Shown: piece by piece, positions 34,288-45,240 of the stretch
Layout: every line of letters starts with the position of its first letter
How positions within the stretch are numbered: position 1 is the first letter of the stretch
NCBI GenBank assembly: GCA_037349315.1
Contig: JBAIAC010000014.1
Coordinates: 25,025,001-25,089,000, forward strand
Source: Chelydra serpentina
Lineage: Eukaryota; Chordata; Testudines; Chelydridae
Length of the DNA stretch: 64,000 bases
Reading direction: 5' to 3'
Notes under the pieces: generated by a model
Told to the model about the DNA's origin: nothing
Databases searched by the model: none
What the model saw: only the letters and a program-made list of their open reading frames with translations
Program-made: the position numbers and the translations under genes

Positions 34288-34515
34288 CACTATGCTCATG
34301 GTCAAATCTGGGGCTCTGACCCTATTAATGACCTTTTCTCCTTCCACACTGCTGCATCTTTCCAGTCTCCCCAAGCAGTAGCTGTTCTACTAGACTGTTT
34401 GTATTCTTACCTACTGTTAATTTCAGACTCCTCTTTTACTCACCTACAACTTAGCCTGCTTTCCTTTTCAGTGCTTTATTGTTTGTGCATCCATATACTG
34501 CAAACAAGGGAGCAC
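34288..34515 (+). repeat. Tandem duplication, copy 2 (228 bp)
   Basis: Second copy of 34054-34281. Because 234 is divisible by three, an open stretch (34165-34632) repeats the same 38-residue hydrophobic block beginning YSYLLLISDSS. The frame is open by chance; the block has no known domain. Two identical copies imply a very recent duplication or an assembly artefact. Confidence 0.95.
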
Positions 34516-35596
34516 AAAGCTATTCCATTATTTTCATCACAACATTATTTTAAAGTAGAAAAGATTGTGCTCTTTCTCTCACCTACAGTACTTATTTTAT
34601 TCCCCTCACCATATGAGATATACAGAAATTAAACAAACAGAGAAGCATGGATGCCTTTTCCAGGCACAGTAGTTAGCCTTTCTGTGCTTGTTTACAGAAA
34701 TACCAGATGACCTACACCCCTGCAAACAAATATAATCAGCTGTTTCAATAGAACTCACTTGTTAAAATGTTTCATATCTTTGAATAGTATAATAACTTTA
34801 TTCCTGCTTATTACAATGCTTTAGTGAAGAACACGAGATAGTAAAGCAGGCTTCATCTTACATTTTTTAAACAATGATATGATTTGTTAACTGAGTTTGA
34901 TGACAGAAACAGCAAACTCAGCTACAGCATAGCTTAACATGAACAACAAAAACTTCCTGAATGTTTCATTTGACGCCAAGAGATAACAATCATGGTGTTG
35001 AACCAAGGGATGGAGGCTTACCATCAGTTGCAGGAGTGGGATCCAAAATACATATTTAATGCCAATCAGTCTTTGTTGGCATTTAATTAATTCCAAATAA
35101 TGAATAATAAATTTGTGTAAAAAAATGTACCTGACTGATAAGCAAGAAAATTAGCTTCTCTTGGTGTGAGGAGCTGGGATACCAGGTGCAGCCGAGATGG
35201 AAATTATTAAATTTGACTGGAAACTCTCCACAAATGTTATTGTTTTTGCATAGGAGAGGACATCAGTGTCAAAAAATAACACCATCTGATTAATTAACTA
35301 TAATGATGTAAAACTGAGTTACTATTTTGATGGCGTTTAATTGTGCACATTTAACCTTCTCCTGAGTTCCAGATCTTGAAATTAAATCAATTCACTACCC
35401 ACAGGTTTATTCAAAATATAACAGATTCCAAGGAAAAGTAAACCAGAGTTTCTTACACATTTCTACAATTAAAAATCTCATAAAATAGCTCAATGAACAC
35501 TAGCTTGACTTAATTTTTGCTCTTTTTAATGTCAGTTTGTTCTTCATAAATATCAGAATATGCACTCCTGAAATCAAAAATATATCTCACACACGA
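34516..35596. other. No recognised feature
   Basis: AT-rich unassigned sequence. Confidence 0.45.
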
Positions 35597-35678
35597 GGGG
35601 CCAGATCCACTTCCTATTGGAGTCCATGGCATAACTCCCATTGATTTTGATGGTTTTATAAAATGGGTGGATTGAACC
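35597..35678. repeat. Palindromic MITE-like element
   Basis: 'ggggccagatccacttccta', 'ggcataactcccattgattt' and 'aatgggtggattgaacc'. Outer words pair (GATCCAC and GTGGATT), and the core is 'cccattgattttgatgg'. Member of the short hairpin family. Confidence 0.55.
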
Positions 35679-36037
35679 ATGATTAGCAACCTTGTTGGCA
35701 GTACTGTGGCTCCAGACTAAATGGGCCTAGAGACTGAACTGCCTTGTCATCAATCAGCAGTTGTCCCTTAGTTATAATGATAGATGGTCACTAAGGAATA
35801 GGGGTGAAGCACATAGACCTGGCATGGTAGGGAAGTGTGCAGTGCTGACACCCAGCCAATGGCTATATTTGTGGACAAATAGAGGTTTTCATGTTCTAGT
35901 ATTGTCAATTTGTCACCTTTCTGAAGTACTAAATGCACTTAATACAGGGGAACACTCAACTAAGTCCTTATTAGCCACTCCCATATACAATTGGATGAAC
36001 AGATTCCCAGATGCACAGCAGCCATTTTGTGTTAGAT
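35679..36037. other. No recognised feature
   Basis: Short unassigned stretch. Its 101-codon open frame (35761-36066) runs into the hAT element and is unsupported. Confidence 0.45.
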
Positions 36038-36262
36038 CAGTAGTTCTCAAACTTTTGTACTGGTGATTCCGTTCACACAGCAAGCCTCTGAGTGCAACCC
36101 CCTTAAAAATTAAAAAATACTTTTTTTATATATTTAACCCCATTATAAATGCTGGATGCAAAGCGGGGTTTGGGGTGGAGGCTGACACCTTGCGACCCCC
36201 CCCCCCATGTAATAACCTCACGACCCCCTGAGGGATCCCGATCCCCAGTTTGAGAGCCCCTG
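36038..36262. mobile_element. Non-autonomous hAT-type transposon, 225 bp, perfect TSD
   Basis: Begins CAGTAGTTCTCAAACTTTTG and ends CCAGTTTGAGAGCCCCTG, imperfect TIRs of hAT type. TGTTAGAT flanks both sides exactly (36030-36037 and 36263-36270), an 8-bp TSD. Interior with 'ggggtttggggtggaggctg' and a C9 run. Confidence 0.92.
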
Positions 36263-36958
36263 TGTTAGATGGACAGAAAAATCTACCAATACTATTCTAC
36301 CAGGATGATCAGCCCCATGTAGAGGGACTGAGATGGTGTAATCTTTCCTTTGTCACACTCATTCACATTACTAGATGTGGGCTGTGGGTGGGCAAAGAAG
36401 GATGACTGGGCATCTCTATGGTTACTTTCAGCCTGTTTGAGTAATTGACGGCAAGAATAATGTAGAGAAGCTTTGGGGCTGTTCTAACTTATATCAGGAG
36501 GCCACCCCCAGAACTAGGAGAATTAAAAGGCAAACTTTGTGCCGCCTTTGCACCACCAACAGCCTCCCCCGCCCCACTATTCCTGTGCTGTGTGCCTCTC
36601 AGCAATAGCTGATGAACTGACCGAGAGTATTTACTTAGGAAGAGTTGTCAAGACCCATGTTTTACTATAGAATTATATGCTTGTCAAATGCAAAAATAAT
36701 CAGAGGTAGAAAGTAAGTATTTTCCCCTCAAACGGCTGAGTCACTTAGACGTTGCTATTTGTGACTTTGCAGTAGATAATGGAGGTGAATTTCTGTGTTG
36801 TGCAAGGATTTAGTAACTTTGAAAATGTACTCAAAATGATTTATAAAACATTGAGTTCTCTTTTAAAAGATACATGCACAGAAATCTAAACCCAAGCATT
36901 TCTTTAAAATATCATCTCAATAGAGAGAAAAAAGAGAACCAGAGAAGAAGGAAAGACA
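36263..36958. other. No recognised feature
   Basis: Unassigned sequence. Confidence 0.45.
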
Positions 36959-37955
36959 ATGAGGAGTCCTTGTGGCACCTTAGAGACTAACAAATTTATT
37001 TGAGCATATGTTTTTGTGGGCTAGAACCCACTTCATCAGATGCATGGAGTGGAAAATACAGGAGCAGGTATAAATACATGAAAGGATGAGAGTTGCCTTA
37101 CCAAGTGTGAGGTCAGTCTAATGAGACAATTCACTTAACAGCAGGATACCAAGGGAGGAAAAATAACTTCTGAATTGGTAGTGAGAGTGGCCCATTTCAT
37201 ACAGTTGACAAGAAGGTTTGAGTAACAATAGGGGGAAATTAGTATTGGGGAAATTAGGTTTAGGTTTTGTAACGACCCAACGACTCCCAGTGTTTATTCA
37301 GGCCTAATCTTATGGTGTCCAGTTTGCAAATTAATTCCAGTTCTGCAGTTTCTCATTGGAGTCTGTTTTTGAAGTTTTTTTGTTGAAGAATTGCCACTTT
37401 TCGGTCTGTTATTGAGTAACCAGAGAGATTGAAGTGTTCTCTTACTGGTTTTGAATGCTATGATTCCTGATGTCAAATTTGTGTCCATTTATTCTTTTGT
37501 GTAGAGACTGTCCAGTTTGACCAATGTACATGGCAGAGGGGCATTGCTGGCACATGATGGCATATATCACATTGGTAGATGTGCAGGTGAACAAGTCCCT
37601 GATGGTGTGGCTGATGTGGTTAGATCCTATGATGGTGTCCCTTGAATAGCTATGTGGACAGAATTGGCACCAGGGTTCCTGGTTTGGTGTTTTTTGTGTG
37701 TGTGGTGTGTAGTTGCTCATGAGTATTTGCTTCAGATTGGGGTGGGAGACTGTCTGTAAGTGAGGACTGGCCTGTGTCCCAAGGTCTGTGAGAGTGAGGG
37801 ACCATCCTTCAGGATAGGTTGTAGATCCTTGATGATGCCCTGGAGAGGTTTTATTTGGAGGCTGTGGGTGATGGATAGTGGTGTTCTGTCATTTTCTTCA
37901 TTGGGCTTGTCTTGTAGTAGGTGACTTCTGGATACCCTTCTGGCTATGTCAGTTT
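36959..37955 (-). mobile_element. Penelope-like element, 3' kilobase
   Basis: A minus-strand PLE copy about 1 kb long. Its 3' end is on the left ('gaggagtccttgtggcacct', 'tagagactaacaaatttatt', 'acccacttcatcagatgcat'), matching the short copies at 7810-7949 and 62115-62182. The right part translates on the minus strand into a GIY-YIG endonuclease segment with frame breaks. The reverse transcriptase region that should lie further right is absent; a separate hAT element follows at 37957. Confidence 0.85.
37442..37720 (-). pseudogene. GIY-YIG endonuclease segment of the Penelope-like element
   Basis: Penelope-like retroelements encode one polyprotein, a reverse transcriptase followed in many lineages by a C-terminal GIY-YIG nuclease that nicks target DNA. 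This open segment of 92 codons shows VIY (residues 51-53) and YIG (65-67) separated by MCQQCP with a CxxC pair (57, 60), then R76 and H80 in the expected LHKRINGH context. Upstream there are C18xxC21 and C46. Downstream the frame continues, with interruptions, through 'NLSGYSITDR'-like sequence to about 37270. The first Met is arbitrary because the natural protein starts far upstream. Stops and the missing reverse transcriptase make it non-functional. Confidence 0.85.
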
Positions 37956-37956
37956 A

Positions 37957-38262
37957 TTTGGCAACCTTTCAGAAGTGGTGTGCCGAGTCTTCATTTATTC
38001 ACTCTAATTTAAGCTTTCGCGTGCCAGTAATACATTTTAAAATTTTTAGACAGTCTCTTTCTATAAGTCTTTAATATATAACTAAACTATTGTTTTATGT
38101 AAAGTAAATAAGGTTTTAAAAATGTTTAAGAAGCTTCATTTAAAATTAAATTAAAATGCAGATCCTCCCGGACCGGTAGCCAGGACCCAGGCAGTGTGAG
38201 TGCCACTGCAAATCAGCTCGCGTGCCGCCTTTGGCACGCATGCCATAGGCTGCCTACCCCTG
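37957..38262. mobile_element. hAT-type element fragment abutting the PLE
   Basis: 'ggcaacctttcagaagtggt', 'gtgccgagtcttcatttatt', 'gcgtgccagtaatacatttt' through 'gtgagtgccactgcaaatca' to the right end 'aggctgcctacccctg'. Reversed, the right end reads CAGGGGTAGGCAGCCTATGG, the terminus of an hAT family common in turtles. The left terminus is diverged or cut by the PLE junction, so no TSD is seen. Confidence 0.7.
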
Positions 38263-38332
38263 GACTAGAAGAACATTACTAATCTATGATTTTATGTAGC
38301 TGACTTTTAAGATAAGCCCCAGATAATAGATG

Positions 38333-38509
38333 CAGGGATGGTGTTAGACACATTGGAGCCCAGGGCAGAAACTAAGGAGTGGGCTCCCAAACCACCTCCT
38401 TTACCTGCTCACACACTGAATTTCTGCAAGGTTTCTGAAGCCGAAGCCTGAGCCCTGCCGGGTGGTGTGGGGCCTCGGACAATTGTCCTGCTTGCTAACA
38501 CCATCCCTG
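38333..38509. mobile_element. 177-bp hAT-type MITE with perfect 15-bp TIR
   Basis: Starts CAGGGATGGTGTTAG and ends CTAACACCATCCCTG, a perfect inverted repeat. Flanks AATAGATG (38325-38332) and AATAGATA (38510-38517) match at 7 of 8 positions, an hAT-type TSD. Non-coding. Confidence 0.9.
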
Positions 38510-38894
38510 AATAGATAGTGCCTAAAATAGAAATATTCCCATCAAGAGAACTTTGTCCATGTACAATAGCCCAGTAATATGCAGGAAGATTAGTTGGAAA
38601 TTTTTAATTGACATTCTAAGTGCTGGTAATTCTGTTTTTCTTTTTCTCCATTCATTATCTCCCTATCTTCATCCTAGTGTGCACAATAGGTTTACAAGCA
38701 GCCGCTGCCTCACTATTTACACTGTGATTTCTAATATCACCCAGATTTAAGATTATCTTTCATCTATTTAATATTTGTTTGTTCTGCTGCGATTAGTGGT
38801 GCCCAGAATTATGTTATTTGTCTTGTTAGTTTACAGATTAAAACAAGTGGCAGAGGCTTTAATTCATTCTTACTGTTACCCCTAATAATGCAGA
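38510..38894. other. No recognised feature
   Basis: Unassigned sequence. Confidence 0.45.
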
Positions 38895-39090
38895 GGTAAT
38901 GGATCTTTTTAGACCATATTGTCCAACCCCATATCAATACAAGATTTTCTCCAAGAATATATTTTCTGGTGCTTTGTCCAGTCTGATTTAAAATGACTCA
39001 AACAGCAGGCTTCCCTTTATTTACCATTGAAGACTGTCCCATGGCCTAACAGATCTTAATGGCCATTTATCTTGATCTTCAGGTCAAACC
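38895..39090 (-). mobile_element. CR1 LINE fragment, antisense
   Basis: 'tattttctggtgctttgtcc', 'agtctgatttaaaatgactc', 'gaagactgtcccatggccta' and 'acagatcttaatggcc' are the reverse complement of the CR1 3' region upstream of its tail. Confidence 0.7.
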
Positions 39091-40207
39091 ACTGGTATAT
39101 TATAATCAATTATTAACTAAAGAATATGTTCTGTGACAAGGAAAGTGGTAAATATTGTAGAATAAAATATATTAAGTATAATTAGGATATATAGAGGTAA
39201 AATGTAAGGATGTATTAATGTTGTAACACAGGATCTACAGGTCTCATGCCTCTAAGATATTCAGCTTAGCTACAAAAGGCCTGAAACAGGTTGGCATGTC
39301 TAGCTGACCAAAAGATAACCCTGTACCAGTGAAGCGCAAGATTATAGTAAAAGATGTGTTATGTGCTGGTGTTCTGGAAATTATGCAGCAATAGATTTGA
39401 AAATATGCTACAATCTTCCAGTTACTACTGCAAGGTATTAGTAACATTTTAGGGGATCCTGTAATAACCTCAGGTTACTATAGCAATGAATTGATGTAGA
39501 TGTTAATGGGAATAAGGGGAACTAAGGGGATAGCCAATGAGAAATGGGGCACCCCTAAATTAGTAGGATGTGAAAGTATGGATAAGGAAAAAGGGATTCA
39601 AACCCTTATGCATATGTATGGGCCTTAGTAGGCTTAAGCTTAACTCAGGCTAAAAAGATGGTGCCCAGCCTGTGTGCTGTGGACGAGGGGAAACTCAGAG
39701 GGAGATGCCAGGATGACAGCCACAGGGGATGAGGAGGAGGAGGAGGAAGAAGATAATGATTGACATTCTAGTATCTCCCAGCAGGAGATGTGAGAGATGT
39801 CAGTCATAGGGCTAAACACTTTGCACTATCACTTTATATGCTATGGTATTTCAATGCTTGTGGGATTGTTTATCTGCTTAGTGGATTTGTTAATAAAGGG
39901 ACAATTGCAATTGTTTCCTTGTGTTTGTAGGGTCTCTCATTCTAATGATACTGATAATAATATTCCTGATGCCGTAACCCTCAGGAGAGTGAAACTTTAT
40001 TGATCACCGTGATCTAAGATATTAATCAATACTAATTAATCAATCACCAATCCATCAATAAGGTTACAATGTTATGTCAGCTTATAACAATGGTTTAGTC
40101 ACAGATTTAAACAATGATCCTCCTCCTTATACTTTTTGTTTTATAGCAACATATTTTGGAAAAACTTGCCTGCTTGCCTGCAATGTGCAACCTTTTTATT
40201 AAATCAC
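39091..40207. other. No recognised feature apart from a GAG run
   Basis: Contains a (GAG)n-type purine run at about 39729-39748. Open stretches 39244-39447 and 39797-40003 are unsupported. Confidence 0.45.
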
Positions 40208-40345
40208 CTAGGGCGAGATCATGCTCACATTAGTCCTCATGGGAATTAGTCACATGAGTAATGCAAGCAAGATGTGTCCTCTGATAAATAATCTCATGAA
40301 AAAGAGAACTGACATCAGTGAGAATTTTGCCTGCGTAGAATTACT
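40208..40345. repeat. Diverged MITE-like repeat
   Basis: 'ctagggcgagatcatgctca' and 'gtcctcatgggaattagtca' resemble the outer and core words of the short palindromic repeat family. Limits uncertain. Confidence 0.35.
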
Positions 40346-41077
40346 GCAGTAGACCCAGGGGGTATATATTGCCATTGATGCATGCTCAGAGCTCCTATTA
40401 CCATTAACAGAAGGACACACATGAATCAAACAGAGAATATATCTCAAACCTCTTGCAGTTCCCATACAGGAAATGTCTTGCTGGAATTTACTTTGACATT
40501 TATATGATACTGTCCTATGTTATTTTGGAGGATATAAAGAAATCCTTTTACACAGTTAATGATGATGGTTTATGCACTGAATAAGTTCCGAGAAGATTGT
40601 ATGTCATACAAAGTTGTTACTTGCATCAGATCATATCTATCACACCAACAGCAGACATTTGCTCAAGGGAACACTGAATTACCACTTCTCAGAATATTTA
40701 ATACTGTTGCTTCCTTGGATCCAGTCCTGTGTATCTTCTACCAAATGTATGCATCAAACTAAGGTTTTCTGTAAGCTAACAGGTGTGGAACATCCCTACA
40801 CGTCTTTTAAAATGGACCCTGGTCAAGCTGTATAGAATAGAGCTAGCTAAGATCTATTGTTGGTTCTGCCACAATACCCCAGTTACTCTTTATGGTTTAC
40901 ATTGTTACTTCTTTAGACTGAGGTGTTTTTTTCTTTATCATTTTTCTGTGTAAATTCATTCAAGATCATAGTGATTGTCTGGTTTCAATCACCTAGTTGT
41001 TGGTGCATTTGATGCACTGGATGAGGTAAACCACATGTTGTGATAGGCAAGCATAGGATCCATGGATCTTGAAAGGT
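40346..41077. other. No recognised feature
   Basis: Unassigned; no exon or repeat could be supported. Confidence 0.4.
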
Positions 41078-41312
41078 GTGTTGTGGGGGCTATTGACAGC
41101 TCGGGCTGCCACCCTGAATAACTGTCAATGCCCCACACAGATGTCAGTGCTCCACAATGCTCCGCTTCACTTGGTGCAAGCGCTCCTGATGAGGACGAAC
41201 ACCACCAGCAGGAGTGGAACGTAGACACCAACAAGTTGATGGAATTACTGCAGTGGCTGTAGGTTGACCTAAAATAAGTGGAACTAATTTTGTAGTGTAG
41301 AGAAGCCCTGAG
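41078..41312. mobile_element. Harbinger-like MITE fragment
   Basis: The right end 'tttgtagtgtagagaagccc' reversed gives GGGCTTCTCTACACTACAAA, a Harbinger-type terminus. The interior has 'gtaggttgacctaaaataag' near it and 'gacagctcgggctgccaccc' at the left. The left terminus is not clear. Confidence 0.5.
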
Positions 41313-41445
41313 TCACAATTTGGAATGGATTGCTTAGCATAAGTAGTTAACACATTTCAAAGAACCATTCAAGGTGAAGTGGCCCATTAACAGTTAACAC
41401 CCTTCCAGCCCTCGGGAGGAAAGGAGAGAGGGGAAAAAAGCAGCT

Positions 41446-41468
41446 GGGGCGGGGGGCGGGGGAGGCGG
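41446..41468 (+). repeat. G-rich tract
   Basis: GGGG-C-GGGGGG-C-GGGGG-A-GG-C-GG. A short quadruplex-like run. Confidence 0.7.
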
Positions 41469-43147
41469 CATTGTTAGTGGGTTATAGATTGTTGTAATAA
41501 GCCATAAACACAGTGTCCACATTCAGTCTATGGTTTTTAGTGTCTAACAAAGTTATGAATTTAAGTTCACGGGCTCGTCTCTTGAAAGTGTTCTTCAGGT
41601 TTTCTTTGAGGTTAAAGACTGATAGGTCAGATATAGAGTGATCACTTTGTGAAAGCTAAAACTAATAGCAGGCACTTTTGGTCTATTCACAAACTACAAA
41701 CTATTAAATGCAAGCTTGTAATTACTGCCAAAAAACGCTCACCTGAGATAGCCTTCAAGTATGTAGGCATTCTTTTAGATAGTACCTCAATTTCACAAGG
41801 ACATTGTCAATTTGTGTCAGAGGGTAAATGCTAAACCTGGTTGCAGAAAATGTTTCAGATGATGTCTAAACTATAGATCAGCTAAACAACCATCAGTGCT
41901 CTTGTTATTTCACAGCTGTGATGATGGACTTACACATATATGAAACAGGACCACTTTCAAAACTCTTATATATGGTCCAGTGTTGGGAATAAGGAGGAAT
42001 ACCACCCTCCAGAACTGTTTTTTAGCCCTAATTTATACCAACCTGGGGTGTTTGTTAAATTTATCAATGTACCATGACTGGAGGGGTCAAACAAAATAAT
42101 TTTTCTAAGTAAAATAAAGGAAAACTATTCCATGAAAATCTTTGCAAACAGTACTCCCATTTTTCAAACAGCTCTAATCTTGTAAAATTAATTTTATAGA
42201 ATGCATATGTCTTCAAAGAGGAGAAAGTTAATTTTAAGAGTCACACAAATGGATTCTCTGATAAAGCTTTTGTGTGTCAGAATAAACTCAACCTAAATTA
42301 AATCATAAAGCTTAATCTTAACTGGAAAGTAACCATGATCATATCTAATGTCATTTTGGTTTGAGTGTAAAACTACCATGAATTGTCTTGTAAATGCTCT
42401 TTTTTTAAAATATGCTCTCTCCATAGAATTATATTCTTGATGCTCTATCATTGGTTTTCCTTTACTTATTCTTTACTCCTACTTCTAATGAGTGTAAGCA
42501 CATTAAAGTGTATCACGTTTATCTAATCTGTACTGATCCAGACTGTGTACAGCACCACCATAATGACAAGAAATGTTGCTTGTCAGTAACACATCAACAA
42601 ACATGTAAATATGGTTTTACAGCAATAATTGACTTTACTACACACAATAGCTATAAAGAGGCAGCCACTTTAATTTGCCAACAATCCATATCACATTTCG
42701 ATAGTTTTGTACATCTGTAGTTACTGGTTCATATAAAGTGAATTTATATCTCAATTTACATTGTTGTATTGTTTTCTATTAGGTCTTCAGAAGTTATTTT
42801 TCAAAATGGCTACTCAATTATAATTGTCGCTTGAAGGAAATCTAATCCTTGAATGCTGCTGCATGATTATTAAATTGATAAATCAAATATTTCCTTGCTC
42901 AGCAGTGTAATTTTCCGTGCAATGCATTAGTTGAAATGGGGATAACTAGTTTGACTTGCTCTTCATTTGGTTTTTTTTCCCCTCCTAAAAGAGTTTAGTA
43001 TAATTTAAAGGAAAAAGGAAAAATACATTGTTTCAGTGTATTCATTTTAATTTCTTCTACTAATCAAAGGCAAATTAACACAAAAATTAACATCTGATCA
43101 CTTTGATTTAAGTGCTGACACTAACGATGCATAACACTAGAAAATAA
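41469..43147. other. Long stretch without a recognised feature
   Basis: AT-rich background. The 89-codon open stretch 42451-42720 has no recognisable domain. Confidence 0.45.
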
Positions 43148-43234
43148 GGGGCCGGTTCTGAAGATATTTACATGAAGGAATCACTCAAATCAGTAGGAGT
43201 ATCCAGGTGTATAAGTGTTTGAAGGACTGGGGCC
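43148..43234. repeat. Palindromic MITE-like element
   Basis: 'aggggccggttctgaagata', 'ctcaaatcagtaggagtatc' and 'gaaggactggggcct'; GGCC-rich outer ends and a central 'aatcagtagga' core. Member of the short hairpin family. Confidence 0.5.
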
Positions 43235-45154
43235 TAAGGCCCCGATCCAGCACTGTTATAGAAAATTGTCATAGAATTCAATTACCTCTATCTCTAACTT
43301 TGTATGCTACATTTAAAGCCATACATATTTCTTTTTACTGATTTTGACTGAAAAATTCCCTAGTTTCACAAAACCTATTTTTTAAATGATTTTCATCTGA
43401 ATTTTAGACCACTCAAACACATGAAAATACTGATTATGTTAAGAAAATCGAATTTATTATATTAGGTTGATGTGTACTTTATGTTAATAATAAATTAGTT
43501 TAAGTGCAAATGTGAGGCTTTTTTTAAGATAAGGCAATGTAGTAGAAGGGGTATGAATATGTGTATATAATATTAATGCATGGTTCATTGAACAAACCAC
43601 AGCGTTAAACTGCTTTTACTTTAATAATCTTAATTTTACTTTATTTGTTGGGTTTTTTCTGTCCTCCTCCCACTATTAATATTTACTCAGAAAACTGATG
43701 TAAATTTTGCACCAGTTTTCACCATGTGTTTGAAATCACTAATAAATTCCTGGAAATTTTAAACAAAATAAAAAACAAAACCAAAGGCCTTGCATATATA
43801 GTATAGTAGTGACATAGTGGTAAATGAATGTAATCTGGATCAGTGAAGAAACCAACACTGGGTAACAGTTAAAAACCTTCAGTGCCCACAAGTGAAAACT
43901 GTCTTATAATTGCATTGTATTACCAAACTGTTTACCTCTGATGAAAATTATGAAGATGCAAAGGAATAGAATAAGATGAAGAGACTTGGTGAATTATATA
44001 ATTAATTTTGATTATTAATAATCATAATTGTGTATAACACCCCCCCTAGTCCTCCCCACAAAGGTTCTTTGCTACACATTTTTTAAAAATTGTTTCATGT
44101 ACATTTTGTGATCAATAAAGGTCCCATCCTTGATTCCTGCACTGGGCATGCTGCCATGGAATAGAGCATGTCAAACATTTTCTACTGAAATAAAGAATCC
44201 TGTGTGAAAATGTGATTTTTGTCAAAAGACACATTACGCAAGGGAAGCTGTCAACCTACATGATTTGTTTTATTTGCTAAATGGGAATCTTAAAACTGTA
44301 TTTGGAACAAAATATTTTTTTTCAGGATGAGGGTGGGGTGTAAAAAAGAGGAAAAAGAAAAAGAAAAACAATCTAAAAATACCCATTCTGAAATGGAAAA
44401 CATTTTTGTTGTTTCCAATAACCCAAAATGACATTTTAAAAACAAAACATTTTTGTTTCATTTTAAATTGAGGTTTCAAAACAAAAATGTCCCACATACA
44501 AACAACATTTTTGACCGAAATATTTTTAAAGGGGAATTTTTCCTGTGGCAAATTCTGTTGGGAAAAGTCAGTCAACTCTACTGTGTTGTTTTAAATTCTC
44601 CATTCATCCACAGAACATGTACAAGCTTCCGCATACTGATCCATAAAAAGAGACTGGTGTCTGAGGGTAATTTAAGCTGTGTTTCCATTCATTATTTCTT
44701 TCTGTTGTGACTCCAACAAGGGTTACAGCTGAGATAGCAGCTTTAGACAGAAAACCACTGGGCACTAGAATTAGAGCAAACTCATTTCACACATGACTCT
44801 GTACAAAAAGATAAAACACAGTATAATGAAAAGCATCCAATAAATATTGTAATATAAAAACTGAATAAGATGTAATAAAGCCAGACAAAGTGGCATCATT
44901 TAAAACGATGTGATGTGGAAAGAGTCCTATATTTGGGCCAGCAATGATGAAAATCAAAATACGCCCCAGAAAAAGTAAAGTTTTCATAATGTTCTTAAGT
45001 GAACGATAGGCTGATTTTCATGAGGAGAGATTTCCACTGCCTTAGGTTTGCCACACAAAAAGCATGATAACCCTCTGACTTGCAGCTCAGTGGTGCAATT
45101 CCTGAAAGTAGAGTGATGTCTGGCACTAAGCCTTGCAGAGGAAGCTTTGAATAT
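43235..45154. other. Long stretch without a recognised feature
   Basis: AT-rich, with A/T runs near 44310-44370. Overlapping open stretches 44270-44575 (minus) and 44453-44710 (plus) come from these runs. Confidence 0.45.
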
Positions 45155-45240
45155 TCATAGATTTAAAGGCAGAGTTAGACTGTCAAGTCTGACCTCAAAT
45201 ACAGACATGTCTTTCTCCATTAATGGCTTTCAAAGCTACA
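45155..45240 (-). mobile_element. CR1 LINE 3' terminal fragment, antisense
   Basis: 'attcatagatttaaaggcag' and 'caagtctgacctcaaataca' followed by 'gacatgtct' resemble the reverse complement of the CR1 3' end seen in sense at 6840-6897. Confidence 0.5.

Noticed and set aside
34165..34632. 155-codon frame with a repeated hydrophobic block that could look like a tandem membrane protein
   Set aside because: The repeat is the DNA-level 228-bp tandem duplication kept in frame by a 234-bp period; composition is ordinary for AT/CT-rich noncoding DNA.
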